From the NCBI GenBank assembly GCA_902774815.1, contig CACYJV010000039.1, positions 1 to 32,413 of the forward strand: 32,413 nt of DNA, written 5' to 3'. A program made the position numbers and the translations under genes. How positions within the stretch are numbered: the first letter of the stretch is position 1; every line of letters begins with the position of its first letter. The DNA is from an uncultured Prevotellaceae bacterium (GTDB lineage: Bacteria; Bacteroidota; Bacteroidia; Bacteroidales; Bacteroidaceae). Of this stretch, positions 8,659-17,429 are shown in pieces. Under the pieces are notes generated by a model that saw only the letters and a list, made by a program, of their open reading frames with translations, had not been told where the DNA came from and ran no database searches.

Positions 8659-9300
8659 TTACTTCAAGGCATTGGTGATGTTCTCGAAGATCTCGTCCTT
8701 GCGGTCGATGGTCTTGCGGCGGAACTTGCCAGAGTATTTCAGGAGCTTTGTCTTGGCCTTGTTCAGTGCATTTTCATCGGTGATCCACTCTTCGGCATTC
8801 ACTTCCATGCCGTCATTGTCGCGGTCAAGCTCATAGGCATAGTTGATGCGGGAAAGCGTCAGGTTCAGATGACCATCGCTGCAGTTGGCAATAATGGTGT
8901 AGTTGAAGACGGTACGGTCCAACGACAGGGCTGTACTCTTGAACACCAGCCACTCGCGGAAGCGGGCAGCAATGACGTGATCAGTCTTGTCGACAAGTGC
9001 TATCTTGCTCTCCTTGAACTGCTTTTCTTCTTTCGTCATGGCATCAAGAATGCCATAGACGGTTTCGTAAATCTGCTGGGCATCCTTACCTGGGGCATCG
9101 ACGTTGAGCGTGAAGGTCACTTTTCCGTCGACCACAGGAATGGCACCTTCCAAATACTTGGCATCGACGGTCTTGGATTTCTTCTGGAAAAGGGCTTTCT
9201 TTTCCTGTTGCTGCTTACTTTGTTCAGGGACTTCCCAGTTGCTTTGAGCCATGCAGAAGCTTGGCAATAGGGCCAGCAGGGCCACGATGAGTTTCTTCAT
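8659..9300 (-). CDS. DUF4468 domain-containing exported protein
   Basis: The 213-residue product has a signal peptide (about 1-18, ending FCMA before QSNWEVPEQ). A Lys/Gln-rich linker is followed by a compact domain from about residue 48 to 170 with alternating strands (VTFTLNVDAPG, NYTIIANCSDGHLNLTLSR). This pattern matches the Bacteroidetes DUF4468 family, small predicted envelope proteins of unknown function that resemble TBP-like folds. The C-terminal 40 residues are helical and basic. It is first in a probable operon with the 52-residue membrane protein and the porin, which hints at an envelope role. Function is not established. Confidence 0.7.
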   Translation of the reverse strand: MKKLIVALLALLPSFCMAQSNWEVPEQSKQQQEKKALFQKKSKTVDAKYLEGAIPVVDGKVTFTLNVDAPGKDAQQIYETVYGILDAMTKEEKQFKESKIALVDKTDHVIAARFREWLVFKSTALSLDRTVFNYTIIANCSDGHLNLTLSRINYAYELDRDNDGMEVNAEEWITDENALNKAKTKLLKYSGKFRRKTIDRKDEIFENITNALK

Positions 9301-9362
9301 ATTTCGTTTGTTTAATGTTTCTATTTACGGCATGTCGGCCATATAGTGCCCACATTTCACGG

Positions 9363-9393
9363 CAAAATTACTAAATAATCGCCGATTAACAAG
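9363..9393 (-). promoter_or_regulatory. Promoter of the DUF4468-porin operon
   Basis: On the minus strand CTTG (9390-9393), a 19-nt spacer and TAATTTTG (9363-9370) fit the Bacteroidetes consensus with one mismatch in the -33 box. Transcription would start near 9356, giving a leader of about 55 nt. Confidence 0.6.
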
Positions 9394-9454
9394 CACTTTA
9401 TGGAATATTTAACGAAAATAAAGATGTGTTTTACCATTTCTATAGCTATTTATC

Positions 9455-9494
9455 CACAAAAAAAGAGCACACAGACAGTTGTCCATGTGCTCTT
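9455..9494 (-). terminator. Rho-independent terminator of pgk
   Basis: On the minus strand AAGAGCACA (from 9494) pairs with TGTGCTCTT (ending 9463) around a 12-15 nt loop and is followed immediately by a T-run (9457-9462). It begins 27 bp after the pgk stop codon. Confidence 0.85.
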
Positions 9495-9520
9495 GTTGGA
9501 GTGTGTTGAAGCAAGTCCGA

Positions 9521-10771
9521 TTACTCGCCCTTGATGGCAGCCACACCAGGAAGAACCTTGCCTTCGATGGCCTCGAGCAGGGCACCACCACCAGTAGAGA
9601 TGTAGCTCACCTGGTCGGCCATGCCGAACTTGTTGATGCAAGCCACGGAGTCACCACCACCGATGAGTGAGAATGCACCGTTGGCAGTTGCCTTGGCAAT
9701 GGCGTCGGCAATAGCCTTTGAACCACCGATGAAGTTGTCGAACTCGAACACACCGGCAGGACCGTTCCAAAGGATGGTCTTGGCGTTCTCGATGGCAGCA
9801 GCGAAAGCCTTGCGAGTCTCAGGACCAGCGTCCAGACCTTCCCATCCTTCGGGAATAGCATTGGCAGGACATACCTGAGTGTTGGCATCGTTGGCAAACT
9901 TGTCGGCAGCAATGCAGTCGGTACCAAGAACGAGGTTCACACCATTCTCCTTGGCCTTCTTGATCACGTCGAGAGCCACATCGAGCTTGTCCATCTCAAC
10001 GATTGAGTTACCAATCTCGCCACCCAGAGCCTTGGCAAAGGTGTAGGTCATACCGCCACAGAGGATCAGGTTGTCGACCTTACCAAGCAGATTCTCGATG
10101 ATACCGATCTTTGTGGAAACCTTCGAACCACCCATGATGGCGGTGAAGGGGCGCTTGATGTTGGAGAGAATGTTGTCAACAGCATTGACTTCCTTCTCCA
10201 TGAGCAGACCCAGCATCTTGTGGTCGGCATCGAAATAGTCAGCGATGACAGCCGTAGAAGCGTGCTTGCGGTGAGCTGTACCAAAGGCATCCATGACATA
10301 GGCATCAGCATAGCTGGCCAAAGTCTTGGCGAATTCCTTCTGGCTGGCCTTCATAGCCTTCTTGGCTTCGTCGTATTCAGGAGTGCCTTTCTCGACGCCC
10401 ACGGGCTTTCCTTCTTCCTCGGGATAGAAGCGAAGGTTCTCGAGCAGCAGAGCCTCGCCCATCTTCAGGGCAGCAGCCTGCTCCTGAGCCTTGGCGCAGT
10501 CGGGTGCGAAAGCCACGGGACAACCCAGAGCCTCAGCTACAGCGTCCTTGATCTGACCCAGCGAGAGCTTCGGGTTCACCTTTCCTTTGGGCTTGCCCAT
10601 GTGGCTCATGATGATGAGGGCACCACCATCGGCCAGCACCTTCTTCAGTGTGGGAAGGGCACCGCGAATACGGGTGTCGTCAGTAATCTTACCATTTTCA
10701 TCGAGGGGCACGTTGAAATCGACGCGCACAATTGCCTTCTTACCGGCAAAATTAAATTCGTTGATTGTCAT
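9521..10771 (-). CDS. pgk: Phosphoglycerate kinase
   Basis: Pgk transfers the acyl phosphate of 1,3-bisphosphoglycerate to ADP, the first ATP-forming step of glycolysis, in the cytoplasm. The 416-residue length is typical. Visible hallmarks are the N-terminal signature [20 protein letters not shown], the SHMGKPKGK substrate loop, the hinge-region [16 protein letters not shown] and the C-terminal nucleotide segment [13 protein letters not shown]. It is transcribed alone, with a promoter about 45 bp upstream and a strong terminator downstream. Confidence 0.98.
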   Translation of the reverse strand: MTINEFNFAGKKAIVRVDFNVPLDENGKITDDTRIRGALPTLKKVLADGGALIIMSHMGKPKGKVNPKLSLGQIKDAVAEALGCPVAFAPDCAKAQEQAAALKMGEALLLENLRFYPEEEGKPVGVEKGTPEYDEAKKAMKASQKEFAKTLASYADAYVMDAFGTAHRKHASTAVIADYFDADHKMLGLLMEKEVNAVDNILSNIKRPFTAIMGGSKVSTKIGIIENLLGKVDNLILCGGMTYTFAKALGGEIGNSIVEMDKLDVALDVIKKAKENGVNLVLGTDCIAADKFANDANTQVCPANAIPEGWEGLDAGPETRKAFAAAIENAKTILWNGPAGVFEFDNFIGGSKAIADAIAKATANGAFSLIGGGDSVACINKFGMADQVSYISTGGGALLEAIEGKVLPGVAAIKGE

Positions 10772-10814
10772 AATAGTGTTTATAAAATGATAAATAAGTT
10801 GTATATTCTGACCG

Positions 10815-10845
10815 CAAAGTTATAAAAAATCTCGGACATAAGAAA
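10815..10845 (-). promoter_or_regulatory. Promoter of pgk
   Basis: TAACTTTG (10815-10822, minus) is an exact -7 match. TTTC at 10842-10845 lies 19 nt upstream and differs from the -33 consensus by one base. Predicted transcription start is near 10808, leaving a leader of about 37 nt. Confidence 0.6.
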
Positions 10846-10869
10846 ATGATGCACCGTGTTTTAATCTTT

Positions 10870-11481
10870 TTAACGCATAATGATGTATTTTCCACCCTCA
10901 TGCTTCAGTCGTCCCAACAGTTTGACATTGTCGCGTTGTGACAGTTCTGCAGGATTCGTTCCAGGTTCTCCTTCGGGCACATCCATGCCGTGACGAGCAT
11001 AGAAATCACGCCAATAGGAGGTGATGTTGCCCGTGTTGTCGTGGAAAGACATGGGGATGGTGGAGAATAAAAGATTGCCTTTTTTGTCAACATAGGAGCA
11101 TTGCACGAGCTCAGAGCAATAAATCTCCTCGTTATCAGGTAGATATAGATAGTCGTAAGCACGTCCAAGGAACGTCAGGGAACGGGCTATTGTCGTTTTT
11201 TTATTGGTAGATGTCCTGCCTGCCAAGTAGTAACCATCTTGCCGGAAAAGAGAGTCGAGTGGGGTGATGACGACACCTTTGCCAACAGCCTCAATGACAC
11301 TGTCGCCACCTAAGTAGATGGCTACGTGATCAATCATGCCGGGAGTGACTTCTGTAATGGCATTCGGTTCGGCGCTAACATGGAACAAAAGGTCGGCAAC
11401 TTGCAGCCGTGACGCACTACAGCTGCTTAGCAATAGCCAACCAACGAGCGCAAGAGCAACGCAAAGGCAATCATTCTTCAT
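10870..11481 (-). CDS. Lipoprotein, YiiX/YebB-like NlpC/P60-type cysteine hydrolase
   Basis: The product from 11481 (203 residues) starts with a lipoprotein signal peptide ending in the lipobox LSSC (C21). The mature part shows the permuted papain-like layout: MIDHVAIYLG with the probable catalytic histidine near the N-terminus, then IYCSELVQ with the probable catalytic cysteine. This arrangement is typical of YiiX/YebB-type hydrolases, whose substrates are poorly defined but may include cell-wall peptides or lipid amides. An in-frame ATG at 11490 is an equally possible start. Still earlier codons, up to 11613, lie upstream of the likely promoter and are rejected. It stands alone between pgk and the divergent hut operon. 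Confidence 0.8.
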   Translation of the reverse strand: MKNDCLCVALALVGWLLLSSCSASRLQVADLLFHVSAEPNAITEVTPGMIDHVAIYLGGDSVIEAVGKGVVITPLDSLFRQDGYYLAGRTSTNKKTTIARSLTFLGRAYDYLYLPDNEEIYCSELVQCSYVDKKGNLLFSTIPMSFHDNTGNITSYWRDFYARHGMDVPEGEPGTNPAELSQRDNVKLLGRLKHEGGKYIIMR

Positions 11482-11527
11482 AGCTGTCATTTTCAACTTG
11501 TCTGTATCATTCGCCAGATATCGTGTG

Positions 11528-11535
11528 CAAAGGTA
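11528..11535 (-). promoter_or_regulatory. -7 element of the YiiX-like gene
   Basis: TACCTTTG followed by CA on the minus strand matches the Bacteroidetes -7 box. No clear -33 box is seen. A start near 11521 rules out initiation at the far upstream ATG (11613) and leaves a 30-40 nt leader before 11490/11481. Confidence 0.5.
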
Positions 11536-11654
11536 AACATTTTCAGCTGAACTTTCGATGATCTTCAATATACAAAGGTGTGATATTACAATTTTTAACA
11601 CACGCGTCAGCAAATAAACCCCAAAACTTGGGATGCGTTATGCAATCTTTTTTG

Positions 11655-11662
11655 TACTTTTG
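11655..11662 (+). promoter_or_regulatory. -7 element of the ridA-hut operon
   Basis: TACTTTTG followed by CA matches the -7 consensus. The only -33 candidate, CTTG at 11627-11630, is 24 nt away, longer than the usual 19-21, so an activator may be needed. Predicted start is near 11669, 26 nt before the ridA ATG. Confidence 0.5.
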
Positions 11663-11694
11663 CAAAAGAAAACCAATATAAAACACATGATAAC

Positions 11695-12069
11695 ATGAAA
11701 ACAATCGCAACTAACAACGCACCGGCCGCTATCGGCCCTTACAGTCAGGCTATTGAAGCCAATGGTTTCGTCTATGCATCTGGTCAACTGCCCATCGACC
11801 CTGCAACAGGTGCTTTCCCCGAAGGTGGCATCAAGGAACAAACCCGTCAGTCGCTGCTGAATGCACAAGCCATTCTGCGTGAAGCCGGCCTTGACCTCTG
11901 CAATGTGGTAAAGACAACGGTCCTCTTGGCCGACATTGCCGACTTCGGAGCCATGAACGAGGTCTACAGCGAGTTCTTCTCGCAGCCTTATCCTGCACGC
12001 AGTGCTTTCGCCGTGAAGGACCTTCCTAAGGGTGCAATGGTCGAGATAGAATGCATTGCCGCAAGATAA
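11695..12069 (+). CDS. ridA: RidA family enamine/imine deaminase
   Basis: RidA proteins hydrolyse reactive enamine/imine intermediates such as 2-aminoacrylate, protecting PLP enzymes. The 124-residue product is full length and shows the family marks: the N-terminal NNAPAAIGPYSQAI, the GQLPIDP turn, and the C-terminal PARSAFAVKDLPKGAMVEIE with the conserved arginine used to bind carboxylates. It is the first gene of the hut operon, 36 bp before ftcD. Its linkage to histidine breakdown suggests a role in clearing an intermediate or in ammonia release there, but that is inference. It could simply be a general housekeeping RidA placed at the operon head. Confidence 0.92.
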   Translation: MKTIATNNAPAAIGPYSQAIEANGFVYASGQLPIDPATGAFPEGGIKEQTRQSLLNAQAILREAGLDLCNVVKTTVLLADIADFGAMNEVYSEFFSQPYPARSAFAVKDLPKGAMVEIECIAAR

Positions 12070-12105
12070 AAATCTGCAAAATCATTCCTAAATCATCTAT
12101 AAACT

Positions 12106-13812
12106 ATGAGTAAACAAGGTCGAATCATTGAATGCGTCCCCAACTTTAGCGAGGGACGCAACATGGATGTTATCAAGAAAATCACTAACGAGATTGAGAA
12201 ATACAAGGGCGTGAAGCTGCTTGACGTTGATCCCGGTGAAGCTACAAACCGTACTGTTGTCACTTTCGTAGGTTCACCCGAGGAGGTGTGTAAGGCAGCT
12301 TTCGATGCCGTGAAGTGTGCAGGTGAGGTCATCGACATGCGTCAGCATCATGGTGCACACCCACGTATGGGTGCCACTGATGTGCTGCCACTCATTCCTG
12401 TCAGCGGAATCACGCTTGAGGAGTGTGCCGAACTGGCACGTGCATTGGCCAAACGTCTAGCCGACGAGGCACATATACCTTGCTATTGCTACGAGGCAGC
12501 AGCGTTCAAACCGGAAAGAAAGAATCTGGCTGTTTGCCGTGCAGGCGAGTATGAGGGTCTTCCCGAGAAGCTTGCTGTGCCTGAGAAGGCTCCTGACTTT
12601 GGTGCACGTCCCTTCGACGAGGGTGTTGCCCGCACAGGTTGTACGGCAGTAGGTGCCCGCGATTTCCTTATTGCCGTGAACTACAACCTCAACACGACAT
12701 CCACACGTCGTGCCAATGCCATTGCATTTGATGTCAGGGAGAAAGGCCGTCCCATGCGCGAGGGTGGTCTGCTGACGGGTAAGCCGTTGAAGGATGCCGA
12801 AGGAAAAACCATCATGCAGCCTGGCACGCTGAAGGCTACCAAGGCCATAGGTTGGTTTATCGACGAGTATGGCATTGCACAGGTGTCCATGAACATGACG
12901 AACATCAACGTGACTCCATTGCATGTGGCCTTCGATGAGGTCTGCCGTGCTGCAGCTGCTCGTGGTGTTCGTGTGACAGGTACCGAGATAGTAGGCCTTG
13001 TTCCAAAGAAAACGCTCATCGATGCCGGTAAGTATTTCTTGGAGAAACAGCAGCGCTCGACAGGCATTCCCGAAGACGACATCCTGAAGATCGCCATTAA
13101 GTCAATGGGATTGGATGACCTGAAACCATTCAACCCACGCGAGAAAGTCATTGAGTTCCTGATGGAGGACGATGCCGCAGAGGCAAAGAAACTCGTCAAC
13201 CTGACCGTCAAGGGCTTTGCTGAGGAGACTTCACGCGAAAGCCCTGCACCTGGCGGTGGTACCATCGCTGCCTATATGGGAGCACTTGGTGCTGCACTTG
13301 GCACCATGGTGGCCAATCTTTCCAGTCACAAACGTGGTTGGGACGACCGCTGGAACGAGTTTTCTGCATGGGCAGACAAGGGACAGGTGCTCATGACCGA
13401 ACTGCTGCACCTTGTCGATGAGGATACTGAAGCCTTCAATGAAATCATGAAGGCATTCGGCATGCCTAAGGGTACTGACGAAGAGAAAGCTGCCCGTTCT
13501 GCTGCCATCCAGGCTGCTACGCTCTATGCCACGCAAGTTCCACTGAAGACGATGAAGGCATCGTTCCGTGCATTCGAGATTTGTGAGGCCATGGCAAAGG
13601 AAGGAAATCCCGCCAGTGTGTCCGATGCAGGCGTGGGAGCTCTGGCTGCCCGTGCTGCCGTACTGGGTGCTTGTCTGAACGTGAAGATCAATGCTGCTTC
13701 GTTGAAGGACCGCGAACAGGCAGAATCCCTCATCGCCGAAGCCAATGCCATTGCCCAGCAGGCCAACGAGAAGGAACAGAGCATCATGAAAATAGTGGAA
13801 AGCAAACTTTGA
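12106..13812 (+). CDS. ftcD: Bifunctional glutamate formimidoyltransferase / formimidoyl-THF cyclodeaminase
   Basis: FtcD transfers the formimino group of N-formimino-L-glutamate to tetrahydrofolate, giving glutamate, then cyclises it to 5,10-methenyl-THF with ammonia release. The 568-residue product has both modules. The formimidoyltransferase part (about 1-330) carries H82 in QHHGAHPRMGATDVLP, matching the catalytic histidine of the pig enzyme. A linker leads to the cyclodeaminase part (about 360-568) with the ESPAPGGGT motif near its start. Both domains look intact, like the mammalian fusion and unlike organisms with separate genes. It replaces HutG or HutF-type steps, so the operon feeds the one-carbon pool. 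It lies 48 bp before hutU. Confidence 0.97.
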   Translation: MSKQGRIIECVPNFSEGRNMDVIKKITNEIEKYKGVKLLDVDPGEATNRTVVTFVGSPEEVCKAAFDAVKCAGEVIDMRQHHGAHPRMGATDVLPLIPVSGITLEECAELARALAKRLADEAHIPCYCYEAAAFKPERKNLAVCRAGEYEGLPEKLAVPEKAPDFGARPFDEGVARTGCTAVGARDFLIAVNYNLNTTSTRRANAIAFDVREKGRPMREGGLLTGKPLKDAEGKTIMQPGTLKATKAIGWFIDEYGIAQVSMNMTNINVTPLHVAFDEVCRAAAARGVRVTGTEIVGLVPKKTLIDAGKYFLEKQQRSTGIPEDDILKIAIKSMGLDDLKPFNPREKVIEFLMEDDAAEAKKLVNLTVKGFAEETSRESPAPGGGTIAAYMGALGAALGTMVANLSSHKRGWDDRWNEFSAWADKGQVLMTELLHLVDEDTEAFNEIMKAFGMPKGTDEEKAARSAAIQAATLYATQVPLKTMKASFRAFEICEAMAKEGNPASVSDAGVGALAARAAVLGACLNVKINAASLKDREQAESLIAEANAIAQQANEKEQSIMKIVESKL

Positions 13813-13860
13813 GAACAACGATACTTTCCTGCTACTACCAATCTTACCTATAATATAATT

Positions 13861-15876
13861 ATGATGACGAAAGAAGAATTTCAATCAGAGATAAGGCTCG
13901 GCATACCTGACTATTTACCTGAAGCTCAGGCCTACGATCCACAAATCAACCATGCACCCAAGCGTAAGGACATCCTTACTGACGAACAAAAGAAACTTGC
14001 GCTGCGCAATGCCTTGCGTTACTTCCCGCAAAAACTGCACGCCCAACTGGCTCCAGAGTTCGCTGAGGAGCTGAAACGCTATGGCCGTATCTACATGTAT
14101 CGCTATCGTCCCAGCTACGAGATGCATGCCCGTCCCATCGACGACTATCCCCATAAGAGTCGTCAGGCAGCAGCCATCATGCTGATGATACAGAACAATC
14201 TTGACCCGAAGGTGGCTCAGCACCCGCACGAACTCATCATTTATGGTGGTAACGGTGCCATTTTCCAGAACTGGGCACAGTATCGTCTGGTCATGAAGTA
14301 TCTCAGCGAGATGACCGATGAGCAGACACTCGTCATGTATAGCGGTCATCCCCTTGGATTGTTCCCAAGCCATAAGACGGCACCACGCGTGGTGGTCACG
14401 AATGGCATGGTCATTCCTAACTATTCGAAGCCTGACGACTGGGAGCGGATGAACGCGATGGGCGTGAGCCAATATGGTCAGATGACGGCAGGTTCCTATA
14501 TGTATATCGGTCCGCAAGGTATCGTTCACGGCACTACCATCACCGTTCTGAATGCCGCAAGACGAGTAGCTGCAGCCAGAGGTGCTGATGCTGAAAAGAG
14601 AATACCGCTGTTCGTGACAGCAGGTCTCGGTGGCATGAGTGGTGCACAGCCCAAAGCTGGCAACATTGCAGGTGTGGTGAGCGTGACGGCAGAGATCAAT
14701 CCATTGGCTGCCGGCAAGCGCTATGAGCAAGGCTGGGTGGACGAGTTGCATACCGATCTCGACGAACTGATTCCTGCCATCCGCAAGGCTGTTGCTGAAA
14801 ACCGTGTGGTCAGCATGGCCTATGTGGGTAATGTCGTTGACCTATGGGAACTCCTGGCAGAAGAGAATGTTCAGGTCGACCTGGGTAGTGACCAGACTTC
14901 GCTCCACAATCCGTGGGCAGGCGGCTACTATCCCGTTGGACTTTCACTCGACGAAAGCAAGCGCATGATGGCCGAAGATCCTGACCGTTTCAAAGAGGCT
15001 GTGCAGGCTTCCTTGCGCCGACAGGTGGCTGCCATTAACAAACTCACGGCTCGAGGCATGTACTTCTTTGACTATGGCAATGCCTTCCTCCTGGAATCAA
15101 GCCGTGCAGGTGCCGATGTCATGGGCGAAAATGGCCGATTCCGCTATCCCAGCTATGTGCAGGACATCATGGGACCCTTGTTCTTTGACTATGGATTCGG
15201 TCCCTTCCGTTGGGTCTGCACGTCGTGTGATCCCGAAGATCTCGCCACAACCGACAGACTGGCTGCCGAAGTTCTCGAAGAGATGAGCCACCATGTGACC
15301 GACGACATTCGTGGTCAGTTGCTCGACAACCTGCACTGGATCCGCGAGGCAGGCCGCAACCATCTGGTCGTTGGCTCACAGGCACGCATCCTATATGCCG
15401 ACGCTGAGGGCAGAACCAAGATAGCATTGGCCTTCAACGATGCCATTCGCCGTGGTGAACTGAAGGCTCCTGTCGTGCTTGGACGCGACCATCATGATGT
15501 CAGTGGTACCGACTCGCCATTCCGCGAGACTTCCAACATCTACGACGGTTCACAGTTCTGTGCCGACATGGCTGTGCAGAATGTCATTGGCGACTCATTC
15601 CGTGGAGCCACTTGGGTAAGCATCCACAATGGCGGTGGCGTTGGCTGGGGCGAAGTCATCAATGGTGGTTTCGGCATGGTTATCGACGGAACTGACGAAA
15701 GCGACAAGAAGATACGCGAAATGCTGTTCTGGGATGTGAACAATGGCATTGCCCGACGTTCCTGGGCACGCAACACAGGATCAATGGACGCCATACGCCG
15801 TGAAATGAAAAGAACTCCGGAACTCCGTGTGACAATGCCCAATCTTGTGGACGACAGCATACTCAACGTATTCTAA
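13861..15876 (+). CDS. hutU: Urocanate hydratase
   Basis: HutU adds water to urocanate using tightly bound NAD+ as an electrophile, giving 4-imidazolone-5-propionate. The 671-residue product is over 100 residues longer than the well-known Pseudomonas enzyme (about 555) and represents a longer form. Recognisable parts are GGNGAIFQNWAQYRLV (near 126), VTAGLGGMSGAQPKAG (near 250), the DLGSDQTSLHNPW segment (near 340) and the C-terminal HNGGGVGWGEVINGGFGMV. The frame starts with two methionines; either may be used. It lies between ftcD (48 bp) and hutH (45 bp). Confidence 0.97.
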   Translation: MMTKEEFQSEIRLGIPDYLPEAQAYDPQINHAPKRKDILTDEQKKLALRNALRYFPQKLHAQLAPEFAEELKRYGRIYMYRYRPSYEMHARPIDDYPHKSRQAAAIMLMIQNNLDPKVAQHPHELIIYGGNGAIFQNWAQYRLVMKYLSEMTDEQTLVMYSGHPLGLFPSHKTAPRVVVTNGMVIPNYSKPDDWERMNAMGVSQYGQMTAGSYMYIGPQGIVHGTTITVLNAARRVAAARGADAEKRIPLFVTAGLGGMSGAQPKAGNIAGVVSVTAEINPLAAGKRYEQGWVDELHTDLDELIPAIRKAVAENRVVSMAYVGNVVDLWELLAEENVQVDLGSDQTSLHNPWAGGYYPVGLSLDESKRMMAEDPDRFKEAVQASLRRQVAAINKLTARGMYFFDYGNAFLLESSRAGADVMGENGRFRYPSYVQDIMGPLFFDYGFGPFRWVCTSCDPEDLATTDRLAAEVLEEMSHHVTDDIRGQLLDNLHWIREAGRNHLVVGSQARILYADAEGRTKIALAFNDAIRRGELKAPVVLGRDHHDVSGTDSPFRETSNIYDGSQFCADMAVQNVIGDSFRGATWVSIHNGGGVGWGEVINGGFGMVIDGTDESDKKIREMLFWDVNNGIARRSWARNTGSMDAIRREMKRTPELRVTMPNLVDDSILNVF

Positions 15877-15921
15877 ACACCTCTCATCATAAAACAATAT
15901 CCATCAAATCCAAATATTATC

Positions 15922-17406
15922 ATGATACACGAAATCACGGCCGATCATCTGTCCATAGAGCGCATCGGCGAGATTGTAAGAAATGACTATCAATTAAAAC
16001 TCAGTGATGATGCCAAGCAGCGCATCGTCCGTTGCAGACAGTATCTTGACGAAAAGATAGCCAACCAGGAAGAACCAGTCTATGGCGTGACGACAGGCTT
16101 TGGCTCGCTTTGCAACGTATCCATCGGCAAAGACGAACTTTCACAGTTGCAAGTCAACCTCATGAAGAGCCACGCATGTGGAGTAGGGGACCGCGTCCAG
16201 AAAGACATCGTCCGCATCATGCTGCTGCTGAAGATTCAGTCGCTCAGCTATGGCTACTCTGGTTGCAAGCTCGACACAGTGGAACGCCTCATCGACTTCT
16301 TCAACAACGACATCACGCCAGTAGTCTATCGACAGGGATCCCTTGGTGCTTCTGGCGACCTTGTGCCGCTTGCCCACCTGACATTGCCACTTGTCGGCGA
16401 AGGCGAAGTGGAGATGAATGGCGAAGTAGTCAGTGGTGCTGAGATGCTGCGCCGCATGAACTGGCAACCCATCAGCATGGCTTCGAAAGAAGGACTTGCC
16501 CTGCTCAACGGCACACAGAACATGAGTGCCTTTGCCGTGTGGTCGTTGCTTGAGGCACAACGGCTCTCACAATGGGCCGATACCATTGCAGCCATGTCGC
16601 TCGATGCATTTGATGGACGCATTGAGCCGTTCCTACATGCCGTCCATGTAGTACGTCCACACCTTGGACAGATAGAGACTGCACGTCGTTTCCGCGAATT
16701 GCTCGAGGGCAGTGAACTCATCCAAAGCCATAAGGTACATGTGCAGGACCCATATTCCTTCCGTTGCGTGCCACAGGTCCATGGTGCGGTGAAGGACACC
16801 TTGCGCTATGTGAAGTCGGTCATCGACATTGAAATCAATTCAGCAACCGACAATCCTACCGTCTGCCCCGATGAGGACCTAATCATCTCTGCTGGCAACT
16901 TCCACGGCGAGCCCATCGCTTTGCCCATCGACTTCCTGTCGATTGCCATGAGCGAACTGGCCAACATCTCCGAGCGTCGCATCTACCGACTGGTCTCCGG
17001 CCTGCGAGGCTTGCCCGACTTCCTTGTTGCCAATCCAGGATTGAATAGCGGTTTCATGATCACTCAGTACACCGCAGCATCCTGCGTCTCGCTCAACAAG
17101 AGCCTGGCCATGCCCTCTTCTGTCGACTCCATTCCATCGTGTCAGGATCAGGAGGACCTCGTGTCGATGGGAGCCAATGCAGCCATCAAGCTTCAGAAGG
17201 TGATCTTGAACACCGAACGCGTGCTGGCTATCGAACTGTTCAATGCTGCCCAGGCACTTGACTTCCGTCTTCCGAAGAAGTCGTCGCCAACCCTTATGAA
17301 GCTGCGCGATGCCTTCCGTGAGGAGGTTCCGTTCATCTCTGACGACGTGGTCATGTATCCCCTCATTGACAAAGCCATTAAGTTCCTCAGAACCTATCAG
17401 TTATAA
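15922..17406 (+). CDS. hutH: Histidine ammonia-lyase
   Basis: HutH removes ammonia from L-histidine to give trans-urocanate, the entry step of the pathway. The 494-residue length fits. The A143-S144-G145 triplet, in GSLGASGDLVPLAHL, is the source of the self-formed MIO cofactor. The YGVTTGFGSL motif (54-63) supplies the conserved catalytic tyrosine, and SATDNPTV lies in the helical core. It lies 45 bp after hutU and 23 bp before hutI. No histidine permease or hutC-like repressor is in the window. Confidence 0.98.
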   Translation: MIHEITADHLSIERIGEIVRNDYQLKLSDDAKQRIVRCRQYLDEKIANQEEPVYGVTTGFGSLCNVSIGKDELSQLQVNLMKSHACGVGDRVQKDIVRIMLLLKIQSLSYGYSGCKLDTVERLIDFFNNDITPVVYRQGSLGASGDLVPLAHLTLPLVGEGEVEMNGEVVSGAEMLRRMNWQPISMASKEGLALLNGTQNMSAFAVWSLLEAQRLSQWADTIAAMSLDAFDGRIEPFLHAVHVVRPHLGQIETARRFRELLEGSELIQSHKVHVQDPYSFRCVPQVHGAVKDTLRYVKSVIDIEINSATDNPTVCPDEDLIISAGNFHGEPIALPIDFLSIAMSELANISERRIYRLVSGLRGLPDFLVANPGLNSGFMITQYTAASCVSLNKSLAMPSSVDSIPSCQDQEDLVSMGANAAIKLQKVILNTERVLAIELFNAAQALDFRLPKKSSPTLMKLRDAFREEVPFISDDVVMYPLIDKAIKFLRTYQL

Positions 17407-17429
17407 CTCTAACCTTCATTTAATTCTAC